Assembly (NCBI GenBank): GCA_963621885.1
Contig: CAVFFT010000061.1
Location: 1 to 27,312 of the forward strand
Length of the DNA stretch: 27,312 nt
Direction of reading: 5' to 3'
Origin: UMGS1519 sp963621885
GTDB lineage: Bacteria > Actinomycetota > Coriobacteriia > Coriobacteriales > Eggerthellaceae
The notes below the pieces were generated by a model, which was not told where the DNA came from, ran no database searches, and worked only from the letters and a program-made list of their open reading frames with translations. A program made the translations under genes and the position numbers. Shown in pieces: positions 1-7,118 of this stretch (position 1 is the first letter of the stretch; each line of letters opens with the position of its first letter).

Positions 1-537
1 GCGTACCGTTCCCGTAAAGCGTGTGCGAAAAGTGAAGACGTTTGTTTCGGCGGCGGCTGCGTGGAAGCGCGAGCCGCCGTCGCACCTTTCGGGTCAATTT
101 CGCGCGCCGTCCCGTCTCGTTTTCTTTTACGACAAAATGCAACAAACGTCTGACATGGGCTTATTAGTCATTCTTATCGATGTGTCGTATGGCCTCACAT
201 TTCCTGTGGGGGTCGGATCGCGTTCTTTTCCGCCCGCAAAGCCCGTGCAAAAATTCGCTTTCGCCGTGAACGGCGGCTCCTGAAAGATTAACGGCACGTT
301 AAATCTCGTTCGCCGGAAATAACGGGCATTTCGGCGGTTGATGGTTCTTTCGCTTTCATGGTTCACCATAAAATCAGATTGCGGTACACAGATATCCATA
401 TTTGGGTATTGCATGAGCGTTGTAGGTAGTAGGGTGTTGCGCAAACGCAGGGGCTTTTCGGGAAAAAGGCACCTTCCCAAGGCTTCCTGGCGGGCGATGA
501 CATCCGCTCAGGAAAACGACGGAAAGAGGTAGGCACC
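1..537. other. Leader/intergenic stretch without a supported gene
   Basis: I see no convincing gene here. Short frames on both strands give proteins with no recognisable motif. The stretch holds a 14-bp palindrome at 262-275 (arms CGCCGT and ACGGCG around GA), and an imperfect hairpin at 311-336 (CGCCGGAAAT against ATTTCGGCG, one bulged G). Another hairpin lies at 460-478 (GGGAA/TTCCC). Bases 330-420 are more AT-rich than the surroundings and are a plausible place for the promoter of the acyl-CoA dehydrogenase operon. A TAAAAT at 369-374 could be a -10 box, but I find no good -35 partner. The end of an upstream gene may lie in the first ~150 bases, where frame 1 is open, but nothing supports it. 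Confidence 0.5.
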
Positions 538-1683
538 ATGCAGCTAACGGATCAGCAACAGTTATTCAAGAAACTGGCGCATGACTTCGCCCAGCGTGAG
601 CTCACTGACGAGGTGATCAACAATCTCGAGGAGACCTCGCAGCTGCCCCCAGAACTGCGTCGCAAGATGGCCGACATCGGCATCTTCGGCATCAAGACCC
701 CGCGCAAATTCGGCGGTGTCGAGGCGGACACTGTGTCGTACACGCAGGTGATTCAGGAAATCGCTTATCAGCACGTGGGCATCACGCTCTATTTCACGAT
801 GCCGAACATGCTGACGGGCGGCGGCCTTTTGAACTACACGAATCCCGAGCAGAAGAAGAAGTACCTCACGCCGGTAGCCAAGGGCGACATGGTTATCGCC
901 TTCGCTTTGACCGAGCCGGATGCCGGTTCTGACGCGGCGGCCATTTCCACCACCGCGGTGGAGGACGGCGACTACTACGTGCTCAATGGTCACAAGACCA
1001 TGATCACCGGCGCACCGTACGCCGATATCGCCATCACCTTCGCGAAGACCGACCCTGATGCCCGCACGCATGGCATTTCGTGCTTCGTTGTCGACATGCA
1101 CGCACCGGGCGTTTCCCTCGGCAAGCCCGAGAGCAAGATGGGCATCACCGGATGCCACACCACCGACGTCATTCTGAAGAATGTGCGCGTCCCGAAGGAG
1201 GACATGCTCGGCAAGCTCAACAAGGGCTTCGAGATCGCAATGTCCACCCTCGACCTTGGCCGCCTTTCGGTTGCCGCCCAGTCCCTCGGCTGCGCTCGCC
1301 GCGCTTTCGACGAGGCACTCGCTTACGCGAAGGTGCGCAAGTCGATGGGCAAGCCGATCGCCAAGCATCAGGGCATCAGCTTCATGCTCGCCGAAATGGC
1401 CACGCGCCTGCATGCGCTCGAGCTGATGGTGTACGACACCGCGACGCTGAAAGACGCGAAGATTCCCTGCAACACCGAAGCGTCCATGTGCAAGTACTAC
1501 GGCGCCGAGACCTGCAAGTGGATCGTCGACCGCGCTGTCCAGATCTTCGGTGGCTACGGCTACTTCAAGGAGTACGTGGTGGAGCGCCTTTACCGCGACG
1601 CCCGCATCTTCGGCATCTTCGAGGGCACGACCGAGGTCCAGAAGATCGTTATCTCGAACGACCTTATCCGGAACAAGCACTAG
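538..1683 (+). CDS. Acyl-CoA dehydrogenase (butyryl-CoA dehydrogenase/acyl-CoA reductase type)
   Basis: A 381-residue flavoenzyme of the usual length for short-chain acyl-CoA dehydrogenases. It interconverts a saturated acyl-CoA and its 2-enoyl-CoA using FAD and exchanges electrons with an electron-transfer flavoprotein. The family signature ALTEPDAGSDA lies near residues 123-133. The C-terminal RDARIFGIFEGTTE segment carries Glu362 at the position of the family's catalytic base. The ATG is preceded by GAGG at a good distance. It leads a tight operon with etfB and etfA, which argues for an anaerobic Bcd-Etf type enoyl-CoA reductase. The substrate cannot be read from sequence: butyryl-, propionyl/acryloyl- and crotonobetainyl-CoA enzymes are all close in this family. 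Confidence 0.93.
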   Translation: MQLTDQQQLFKKLAHDFAQRELTDEVINNLEETSQLPPELRRKMADIGIFGIKTPRKFGGVEADTVSYTQVIQEIAYQHVGITLYFTMPNMLTGGGLLNYTNPEQKKKYLTPVAKGDMVIAFALTEPDAGSDAAAISTTAVEDGDYYVLNGHKTMITGAPYADIAITFAKTDPDARTHGISCFVVDMHAPGVSLGKPESKMGITGCHTTDVILKNVRVPKEDMLGKLNKGFEIAMSTLDLGRLSVAAQSLGCARRAFDEALAYAKVRKSMGKPIAKHQGISFMLAEMATRLHALELMVYDTATLKDAKIPCNTEASMCKYYGAETCKWIVDRAVQIFGGYGYFKEYVVERLYRDARIFGIFEGTTEVQKIVISNDLIRNKH

Positions 1684-1701
1684 GCGAAAGGACGACGCAT
1701 C

Positions 1702-2499
1702 ATGAAGATAATTTGCACGGCGAAGCGCGTTCCCGATACGACGGAAGTGAAGACCGATCCCGAAACCGGTGTCTTGCAGCGTAAGGGCGTGCCGAGCATT
1801 ATCAACCCCGATGACACGAACGCTCTCGAGGCCGCTCTCGAGCTGCGTGACGAGATTCCCGGATCGACGGTGACCACCCTGACGATGGGTCCCGATGCCG
1901 CGAAGATTAAGCTTCACGAGCTTCTGGGCATGGGCGCCGATCGCGCGATCCTGCTTTCCGACCGCTTCTTCGGCGGTGCCGACACGCTCGTGTGCTCCCG
2001 CACGCTGGCGGCTGGCATCAAGAAGCTGGGCGAGTTCGACCTCGTCCTGTGCGGCCATCAGGCGATTGACGGCGACACGGCTCAGGTTGGCCCTGAAATC
2101 GCCCGCCGTCTGGGCATTCCTTCGGTCTCCGCGGTGTGCGGTCTTGAGGTTCGCGATGGCAAGGCCTATGTGACCCGCAAGCTCGACGATGGCACCGAGG
2201 AGCTGGAAGTGAACATGCCCTGCCTGCTCACGGTCACGAAAGAGCTGAACACCCCGCGCTACATGACGATGTACAACATCGTCGACTCCTTCGAGAATCC
2301 CGAGAAGGAGATCACGGTGTGGGATCACGAGGACATCGACCTCAAGCCCGAAGAGCTTGGCCTGAAGGCTTCCCCCACGCGCGTGGTGCAGACCTTCACC
2401 GAAGGCCCGCGCGGCGCCTGCGAGGTGCTGGAAGGCACGCCGGCGGCTGCGGCGCAGAAGCTGGTCGAGAAACTCGACGAAAAGCACCTTATCAAGTAG
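1702..2499 (+). CDS. etfB: Electron transfer flavoprotein beta subunit
   Basis: A 265-residue EtfB/FixA-family protein that, with EtfA, carries electrons to or from the upstream acyl-CoA dehydrogenase. The family segment VNMPCLLTVTKELNTPRYM lies near residues 174-192. CGHQAIDGDTAQVGP (about 113-127) resembles the nucleotide-binding loop of electron-bifurcating Etfs such as those paired with butyryl-CoA dehydrogenase. Bifurcation is therefore plausible: NADH oxidation coupled to enoyl-CoA and ferredoxin reduction. This is inferred from the motif, not shown. It starts 18 bases after the dehydrogenase stop behind a GAAAGGACG ribosome-binding site, so the two are co-transcribed. Confidence 0.93.
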   Translation: MKIICTAKRVPDTTEVKTDPETGVLQRKGVPSIINPDDTNALEAALELRDEIPGSTVTTLTMGPDAAKIKLHELLGMGADRAILLSDRFFGGADTLVCSRTLAAGIKKLGEFDLVLCGHQAIDGDTAQVGPEIARRLGIPSVSAVCGLEVRDGKAYVTRKLDDGTEELEVNMPCLLTVTKELNTPRYMTMYNIVDSFENPEKEITVWDHEDIDLKPEELGLKASPTRVVQTFTEGPRGACEVLEGTPAAAAQKLVEKLDEKHLIK

Positions 2500-2538
2500 C
2501 GCTTGGGACATGTGCCCTCAAAAGGAGGTTTGATATCC

Positions 2539-3564
2539 ATGGAGTTGAGCGATTACAAAGGAGTGTGGGTTTTCACCGAACAGCACGACGGCGCGCTTTT
2601 GAGCGTGGCGGGCGAGCTTCTGGGGGAAGGCCGCAAACTGGCAGACGCACGCGGTGTTGAACTCGCCGCCGTGCTGATTGGCTCGGAAGTGGGACAGCTT
2701 GCTGACGAGCTGTTCACCCTGGGCGCCGACAAGGTCTACCTTGCCGACAATCCCAAGCTGGAGAAGTACACATCTGATGCTTACTCGATTGTCATGCACG
2801 ATGCTATCAGCAAGCATAAGCCCGAGATCGTGCTGATGGGCGCCACGCACAACGGCCGCGATCTCGCGCCGACCGTGGCAGCGATGCTCGAGACGGGCCT
2901 GACCGCCGACTGCACGCAGCTTTCCATCGGCGACGACGGCAATCTCATCCAGACGCGTCCCGCATTCGGCGGCAAGCTGATGGCGCGCATCGTCTGCAAG
3001 GACAACCGTCCGCAGATGGCGACCGTGCGCCCCGGCGTGATGGACAAGCCGAAGGCCGATACCACGCGTACCGGTGAAGTTGTGCCGCTGGCAGTGAACG
3101 TGACCGATGCCGCGATGCGTATCAAGGTCCTGAAGCAGGACCGCAAGGCTTCCACCGAGATTCCGCTGACCGAGGCGAAGGTCATCGTTTCTGGTGGTCT
3201 GGGAATGGAAGGCGTCGAGGGCTTCTCGATGCTGCGCCAGCTTGCAAGCCTGTTCACGCAGAGCACTATTGGCGCTTCGCGTGGCGCGGTGGACGCCGGC
3301 TGGATTTCCTCGAACTACCAGGTCGGCCAGACGGGCGTGACCGTGAAGCCCGACATTTACTTCGCGTGCGGCATTTCGGGTGCTATCCAGCATCTGGCTG
3401 GCATGAAGGACGCCAAGTACATCATCGCCATCAACAAGGACCCGCGCGCGCCTATCTTCGACGCGGCTGATGTGGGAATTGTCGGCGACGTGCACGACGT
3501 CATCCCGAAGATCATCGAGGAGATCAAGGCGATTCAGAAGAAGCAGCGCGAACTGGCTTCGTAA
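2539..3564 (+). CDS. etfA: Electron transfer flavoprotein alpha subunit
   Basis: A 341-residue EtfA/FixB-family protein and the FAD-binding partner of EtfB. The C-terminal family signature is present (YFACGISGAIQHLAGM followed by AINKDPRAPIF), as is ATVRPGVM in the middle of the chain. An in-frame GTG/ATG extension upstream to 2503 exists. I choose the ATG at 2539 because AAAGGAGG sits directly before it at ribosome-binding distance, and the family N-terminus (YKGVWVFTEQ) begins just after. It is the last gene of the acyl-CoA dehydrogenase-etfBA operon; a strong hairpin terminator follows about 90 bases downstream. Confidence 0.94.
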   Translation: MELSDYKGVWVFTEQHDGALLSVAGELLGEGRKLADARGVELAAVLIGSEVGQLADELFTLGADKVYLADNPKLEKYTSDAYSIVMHDAISKHKPEIVLMGATHNGRDLAPTVAAMLETGLTADCTQLSIGDDGNLIQTRPAFGGKLMARIVCKDNRPQMATVRPGVMDKPKADTTRTGEVVPLAVNVTDAAMRIKVLKQDRKASTEIPLTEAKVIVSGGLGMEGVEGFSMLRQLASLFTQSTIGASRGAVDAGWISSNYQVGQTGVTVKPDIYFACGISGAIQHLAGMKDAKYIIAINKDPRAPIFDAADVGIVGDVHDVIPKIIEEIKAIQKKQRELAS

Positions 3565-3650
3565 AGACGAAACGTTTTGCGTAAGCGCCATGCGCAAGGA
3601 CCTCGACAACCGAAGCTCCGATAGCGCGTAAAAGCCCCTCAAGGGCAAGA

Positions 3651-3683
3651 GAAACCCCGCCCGGCTCGGCCGGACGGGGTTTC
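3651..3683. terminator. Bidirectional Rho-independent terminator between etfA and the convergent gene
   Basis: A long hairpin: GAAACCCCG at 3651-3659 pairs with CGGGGTTTC at 3675-3683, with an inner CCGGC/GCCGG stem and a TCG loop. Short T-rich stretches follow on both strands. It can end both the etfA operon and the minus-strand gene that stops at 3703. Confidence 0.85.
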
Positions 3684-3702
3684 GTTCGCTTGATGGCGAT
3701 TG

Positions 3703-4149
3703 CTAATTCAGAACGCTGATCAGACTCAGGTATTTCTGGGCCGATTCGGGAACCTGAAGCGTCGCTTCCTGTCCATCGACATTGACGGTGACATACTCGG
3801 AGTCGTCATAGAGCGTGGCGTCCACCGACATGCCTTCGTAGTCAAAGGAAAGATTGTCCGACTCGGTAAGGCCGGACGGTTTTTCGACTGCCTGCCAGTC
3901 CGAAATATCGAGATCGTCCACAATGGCGTCGACCTGCTCGGTGCTTATGCCGAGCTGCTCGGCGATGGCGCTTTCATGCGAACGAATGGCGTTTTCTATC
4001 TGGCTGTTCACTACGCCGCTGTTCAGAATCGCGTTGGTTGCCTGGGTTTGCACCAGGTCGGTTTGCGTGAGCACGTACCAGCCGCCCGCCACGATGATCG
4101 CGATCGCGATGACGATGCAGAGGACCGCTCTTTTCAGGGTTCGAAGCAT
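3703..4149 (-). CDS. Hypothetical membrane-anchored exported protein
   Basis: A 148-residue protein I do not recognise. Residues about 8-28 form one hydrophobic segment after a basic start (MLRTLKR), so it is likely anchored in the membrane with the rest outside the cell. The remainder is acidic and soluble, with a helical-looking middle (about 35-75) and a beta-rich end. There is no lipobox cysteine. The ATG has AGGAG about 8 bases upstream on the minus strand. It is transcribed divergently from csoR, sharing a ~190-base intergenic region, and convergently with etfA. Confidence 0.72.
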   Translation of the reverse strand: MLRTLKRAVLCIVIAIAIIVAGGWYVLTQTDLVQTQATNAILNSGVVNSQIENAIRSHESAIAEQLGISTEQVDAIVDDLDISDWQAVEKPSGLTESDNLSFDYEGMSVDATLYDDSEYVTVNVDGQEATLQVPESAQKYLSLISVLN

Positions 4150-4238
4150 TATTGCTCCTCTCGTTCAGGTTTCGGAATTGCAGGCTATCACGCGGCGGGG
4201 TGGACGGGCGCGGGATGCTCCGGTCTCCATGGGGTTCA

Positions 4239-4256
4239 CGCGGGGATAGCCCCGCG
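4239..4256. other. GC-rich hairpin upstream of csoR promoter
   Basis: A perfect 7-bp stem (CGCGGGG/CCCCGCG) around an ATAG loop in the divergent region between the membrane-protein gene and csoR. There is no T-tract, so its role is unknown. Confidence 0.35.
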
Positions 4257-4281
4257 GGAGCAGCGGGTTGTGAGGGGCATG

Positions 4282-4310
4282 TTGACCACTATACCCCTCA
4301 GGGGTATAGT
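4282..4310 (+). promoter_or_regulatory. csoR promoter with embedded CsoR-type copper operator
   Basis: A -35 box TTGACC (4282-4287) and a -10 box TATAGT (4305-4310) are separated by exactly 17 bases. A perfect inverted repeat, ACTATACCCC (4288-4297) and GGGGTATAGT (4301-4310) around TCA, fills the spacer and covers the -10. Known CsoR operators are GC-rich inverted repeats with the same TAnACCC/GGGTnTA character. The geometry implies that apo-CsoR blocks RNA polymerase and Cu(I) relieves it, giving an autoregulated switch for csoR and probably the chaperone downstream. Confidence 0.85.
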
Positions 4311-4338
4311 GATGCCGCAACTGAGGAGATGATGCCAA

Positions 4339-4653
4339 ATGGCTGAAACGCACGAATGCCCCCATTGCGCGAAGCAGAAGAACACGCCGCGTTCCGATGA
4401 GCTGCAGACCGATTTGCAGCGGCGTCTCAATCGCGCGATTGGCCAGCTGAATGGCATCAAGCAGATGGTTGAGGACAATCGCTATTGCGGCGACGTACTC
4501 ATTCAGCTTTCCGCGACACGCCGGGCCATTCAGAGCATCGAGCGGATCGTGTTGCAGAATCATCTGGAAACCTGTGTGGTCGAGGAGATTCGCGCGGGCA
4601 ACGACGAGATTGTTGACGAGGCGATGGAGCTTATCAAGCGCGTGGCGAAATAG
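4339..4653 (+). CDS. csoR: CsoR-family copper-sensing transcriptional repressor
   Basis: A 104-residue all-helical repressor of the CsoR/FrmR/RcnR family. The Cu(I)-ligand pattern of true CsoR proteins is present: Cys50 (in NRYCGDVL), His75 and Cys79 (in NHLETC). The RRLNRAIGQLNGI helix near 28-40 and the arginine pair at 61-62 fit the DNA-binding surface. An extra N-terminal CPHC (7-10) could add a metal site and is not part of the minimal fold. GAGGAGAT precedes the ATG. A perfect palindromic operator sits inside its own promoter just upstream, and a CopZ-like chaperone follows, supporting a copper role over nickel or formaldehyde sensing. Confidence 0.93.
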   Translation: MAETHECPHCAKQKNTPRSDELQTDLQRRLNRAIGQLNGIKQMVEDNRYCGDVLIQLSATRRAIQSIERIVLQNHLETCVVEEIRAGNDEIVDEAMELIKRVAK

Positions 4654-4841
4654 GCTGCTTGCTTGCGGGGGCAACCTGTCACGTGAGTTTCCGGCTGCTG
4701 CGGGGAAGATGGCTTGCCGCCGCACGAGCTTCCACTCACTTGTAGGGGCGGCAACACGCCGCGACGTGAGTTTCTGGTCACGCAAGGGAAAAAGCGGAAA
4801 GTGGCCGCTGCTGGCGGCTTGAAATCAGAAGGAGATGCATG

Positions 4842-5048
4842 ATGGAAAAGACGATAGACGTGAAGGGCATGATGTGCCAGCACTGCGTGGGGCATGTGAC
4901 GGATGCGCTTGCCGCCATTGAGGGCGTGACGAATGTGCGCGTGAGCCTCGATGAGGCGAAGGCCGTTGTGGATGCGGCAGAAGGCGTTTCCGATGAGGCG
5001 CTTGTCGCGGCTGTTGTCGAGGCTGGCTACGAGGCGAGCATTCGCTAG
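4842..5048 (+). CDS. copZ: CopZ-like copper chaperone (heavy-metal-associated domain)
   Basis: A 68-residue single HMA domain. The metal-binding loop GMMCQHC (MxCxxC, Cys12 and Cys15) is at the usual N-terminal place, and the length matches free-standing Cu(I) chaperones. Two adjacent ATG codons exist; I prefer the second because AAGGAG lies 7 bases before it but only 4 before the first (4839). It lies about 190 bases after csoR with no clear terminator between, so it is probably under the same copper control. The expected partner, a CopA-type ATPase, is not in this window. The spacer has an imperfect repeat of CGTGAGTTTC (4682 and 4765). Confidence 0.9.
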   Translation: MEKTIDVKGMMCQHCVGHVTDALAAIEGVTNVRVSLDEAKAVVDAAEGVSDEALVAAVVEAGYEASIR

Positions 5049-5106
5049 TCCTTGCTGTCTTCGCCAAATGGGGCGAAATCCCGGCGCTAAAGACGCCGGC
5101 AACGGT

Positions 5107-5139
5107 GCCGCTGGCGGAAAGCCGGCGGCGCTTGTTTTT
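5107..5139 (+). terminator. Rho-independent terminator of the copper operon
   Basis: GCCGCTGGC (5107-5115) pairs with GCCGGCGGC (5121-5129) with one G-T wobble and a GGAAA loop, followed by GCTTGTTTTT. It is preceded by a smaller hairpin at 5081-5099 (CCGGCG/CGCCGG). Confidence 0.85.
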
Positions 5140-5270
5140 CAGGGTCGCACGCAAACCGAAAATGTGGCATCTACCTGTGCAAGCTGCGTATTCGGCGTTA
5201 AATCGGGGCATATGCGCCCCATCCTTGCGCCCTCGTGTAGAATGGCAATCTCTACCAGAGGAGGGACGTC

Positions 5271-5663
5271 ATGATTTTCGAAGCCTTGATTGCAGATGAC
5301 GAGGCACCCGCGCGCGTTGAGTTGCGCCATCAGCTGGAAGACACCGGTCGCGTGAAAGTTGTTTCCGAGGCTGTGAGTTTTCCCGAAACGGTTGCAAAGC
5401 TGCTCCGCGGCGGTATTGACGTGCTCTTTCTCGACTGGGACATTGCCGATTCGCAATCGACCTTGCTGCGTGACGCCTTGCCGAAGATGCGCGTTCAGCC
5501 GATTCTCATTCTCATGAGCGCCTATTCCGATTTCAATCCGCAGGCGTTTGGCATTAAGCCGCTGTACTATCTCTCGAAGCCGACCGACCGCGCCGACCTC
5601 GATGAGTGCATTGCCGCCATCGAGAAGCGTCATCGCGAGCTTCTGGAGAGGCGGGTGTTCTAA
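5271..5663 (+). CDS. Stand-alone response regulator receiver domain protein
   Basis: A 130-residue protein made only of a CheY-like receiver domain. The acidic pair is Asp9-Asp10, the phosphoacceptor is Asp55 (in LFLDWD), the switch serine is Ser83 and the conserved lysine is Lys103 (LSKPTD). The YYLSKPTDRADL wording resembles receivers of LytTR-type regulators, but no output domain follows: the chain ends shortly after the last receiver helix. GAGGAGGG precedes the ATG. Its stop codon abuts the acetate kinase start (TAAATG), so the two are translationally coupled. No histidine kinase is nearby. It may work by protein-protein contact or as a phosphate sink. Confidence 0.85.
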   Translation: MIFEALIADDEAPARVELRHQLEDTGRVKVVSEAVSFPETVAKLLRGGIDVLFLDWDIADSQSTLLRDALPKMRVQPILILMSAYSDFNPQAFGIKPLYYLSKPTDRADLDECIAAIEKRHRELLERRVF

Positions 5664-6923
5664 ATGAAAATCCTCGTGTTCAATGCGGGTTCAAGCTCGC
5701 TGAAATTCAAGCTTTTCGAAGCCGCCGAAGTGGTGGCGGCGCTCGGCGCCCGCGCCCTTCCTGAGGGCAAGTCGCTTTGCAAGGGCGTCGTCGAGAATAT
5801 CGGCACCGAAAACGCCCATCTCATCATGACCGGCGCGCCTGTGCGCCGATTCGAGACGGTCGAGGCGCCTGATATGACGCATGCGCTTGACCTGGTCTTG
5901 CATCAGCTTGTCGACGATGTTGACAGCCCGCTGTCCAGCCTTTCCGAGGTGGATGCGGTGGGGCACCGCATCGCGCATGGTGGCGATGTCTACAGCAGTT
6001 CGACGCGCATCGACAAGAAGGCGATTGAGGTCATCGAGCGTTATGCGAACCTTGCACCCCTTCACAACCCCTTCGCGCTTCAGGTCATTCACAAGTGCAC
6101 GAAGGTGTTCCCGGGGGCATTGCAGGTCGCGGCTTTCGATACCGCATTTCACCAGACCATGCCGCGCCGAACTTTCATCTATCCCATTCCGTACCGCTAC
6201 TACGAGAAGTATGGTATCCGCAAGTTCGGCTTCCATGGCATTTCGCATAAATATGTGTCGCGCCGCGCGGCGGAGTTTTTGGGCGAGGACCTGCGCTCGC
6301 TGAAGATGATCACCTGCCATCTGGGCGCTGGCGCGTCCATTACCGCGATCGATCACGGCTACAGCATGGATACCTCGATGGGGTATACGCCCCTTGACGG
6401 CCTGATGATGGGCACGCGCTCGGGTTCGGTCGACCCTGCAATCATCACCGCCATCATGGAGAAGGAGAACCTCACGCCCGCGCAGATGGATCACATCCTG
6501 AATAAGGAGTCGGGCTTCTATGGCGTTTCGGGCACATCGAGCGACTTGCGCGACCTGAAAGAGGTCATCCGCTACGGCGACCAGCAGGCGGAACTTGCCT
6601 ACGACATTTTCCTGACATCCATTCGTCGCCTTGTGGGTGCCTACGCCTTTGAGCTTGCGGGTGTGGATTGCATCGTGTGCACCGCGGGTGTGGGCGAAAA
6701 TGACGCCTATGCGCGCCGGCTTATTTTCCGCGGTCTTGAGCCTTTCGGCATCGAGATCGATGAGGCGCGCAACCTTTCGGATGAGCGGGGCGAGCGGCTT
6801 ATTTCCACCGACCGCGCATCGGTGCGGGTGCTTGTCATTCCCACCGACGAAGAGGCCGAGATTGCGCGCGACACCTGGCTTATTGCCCAAGGCGTCGACC
6901 TTTCCGACCCGTGGGCCTACTAG
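5664..6923 (+). CDS. ackA: Acetate kinase
   Basis: A 419-residue ASKHA-family kinase that makes ATP and acetate from acetyl phosphate and ADP, the final step of acetogenic fermentation. The N-terminal FNAGSSS has Asn7. Family residues also present are Arg102 (GHRIAHGG), Asp159 (FDTAFH), His191 (FGFHG), Arg252 (GTRSG) and the GVGEN segment near the C-terminus. The chain is slightly longer than the usual ~400. It starts directly at the stop of the receiver-domain gene, with GGAGAGG inside that gene as the likely ribosome-binding site. The usual neighbour, phosphotransacetylase (pta), is not adjacent. A hairpin terminator follows. Confidence 0.96.
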   Translation: MKILVFNAGSSSLKFKLFEAAEVVAALGARALPEGKSLCKGVVENIGTENAHLIMTGAPVRRFETVEAPDMTHALDLVLHQLVDDVDSPLSSLSEVDAVGHRIAHGGDVYSSSTRIDKKAIEVIERYANLAPLHNPFALQVIHKCTKVFPGALQVAAFDTAFHQTMPRRTFIYPIPYRYYEKYGIRKFGFHGISHKYVSRRAAEFLGEDLRSLKMITCHLGAGASITAIDHGYSMDTSMGYTPLDGLMMGTRSGSVDPAIITAIMEKENLTPAQMDHILNKESGFYGVSGTSSDLRDLKEVIRYGDQQAELAYDIFLTSIRRLVGAYAFELAGVDCIVCTAGVGENDAYARRLIFRGLEPFGIEIDEARNLSDERGERLISTDRASVRVLVIPTDEEAEIARDTWLIAQGVDLSDPWAY

Positions 6924-6945
6924 CATAAGGAAAGCGTGAAAGAGA

Positions 6946-6977
6946 AAAGGGACGGCATGTGTATATGCCGTCCCTTT
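6946..6977 (+). terminator. Hairpin terminator after ackA
   Basis: A perfect 13-bp stem (AAAGGGACGGCAT, 6946-6958, against ATGCCGTCCCTTT, 6965-6977) with a 6-base loop. The A/T-ended stem works on either strand, although the following T-run is weak. Confidence 0.8.
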
Positions 6978-7000
6978 GTGTATGCGTGTCGTTTTCTGTT

Positions 7001-7105
7001 GATGCCGCAACCGGGCGAGCGCCGGGCGATTCGGCCTGTGCCGCGACCGGATGAGCGCCAGGCGACTCAGCCGGCGCTGTGACCGGGTGAGTGCCGCGAG
7101 CCTCA
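7001..7105. repeat. Imperfect ~36-bp tandem repeat, about three units
   Basis: Three degenerate units begin near 7001, 7037 and 7073. Each contains a tGCCGcgACCGGgtGAGcGCC-like core split by small changes. The repeat lies between the convergent ackA and sixA-CHAD genes. On the minus strand the unit reads in frame as 12 residues (HPVAAQAESPGA-like), but no supported gene uses that frame. Confidence 0.65.
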
Positions 7106-7118
7106 AGCTCCAACCAGC

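Noticed and set aside
562..2511. Long minus-strand open frame (about 650 codons) opposite the acyl-CoA dehydrogenase and etfB
   Set aside because: It mirrors the codon periodicity of the real genes in GC-rich DNA, has no recognisable domain and no plausible ribosome-binding site.
5691..7106. Minus-strand open frame opposite ackA running into the 36-bp repeat
   Set aside because: Shadow of ackA. The repeat part does read as regular 12-mers, but there is no independent start or domain.
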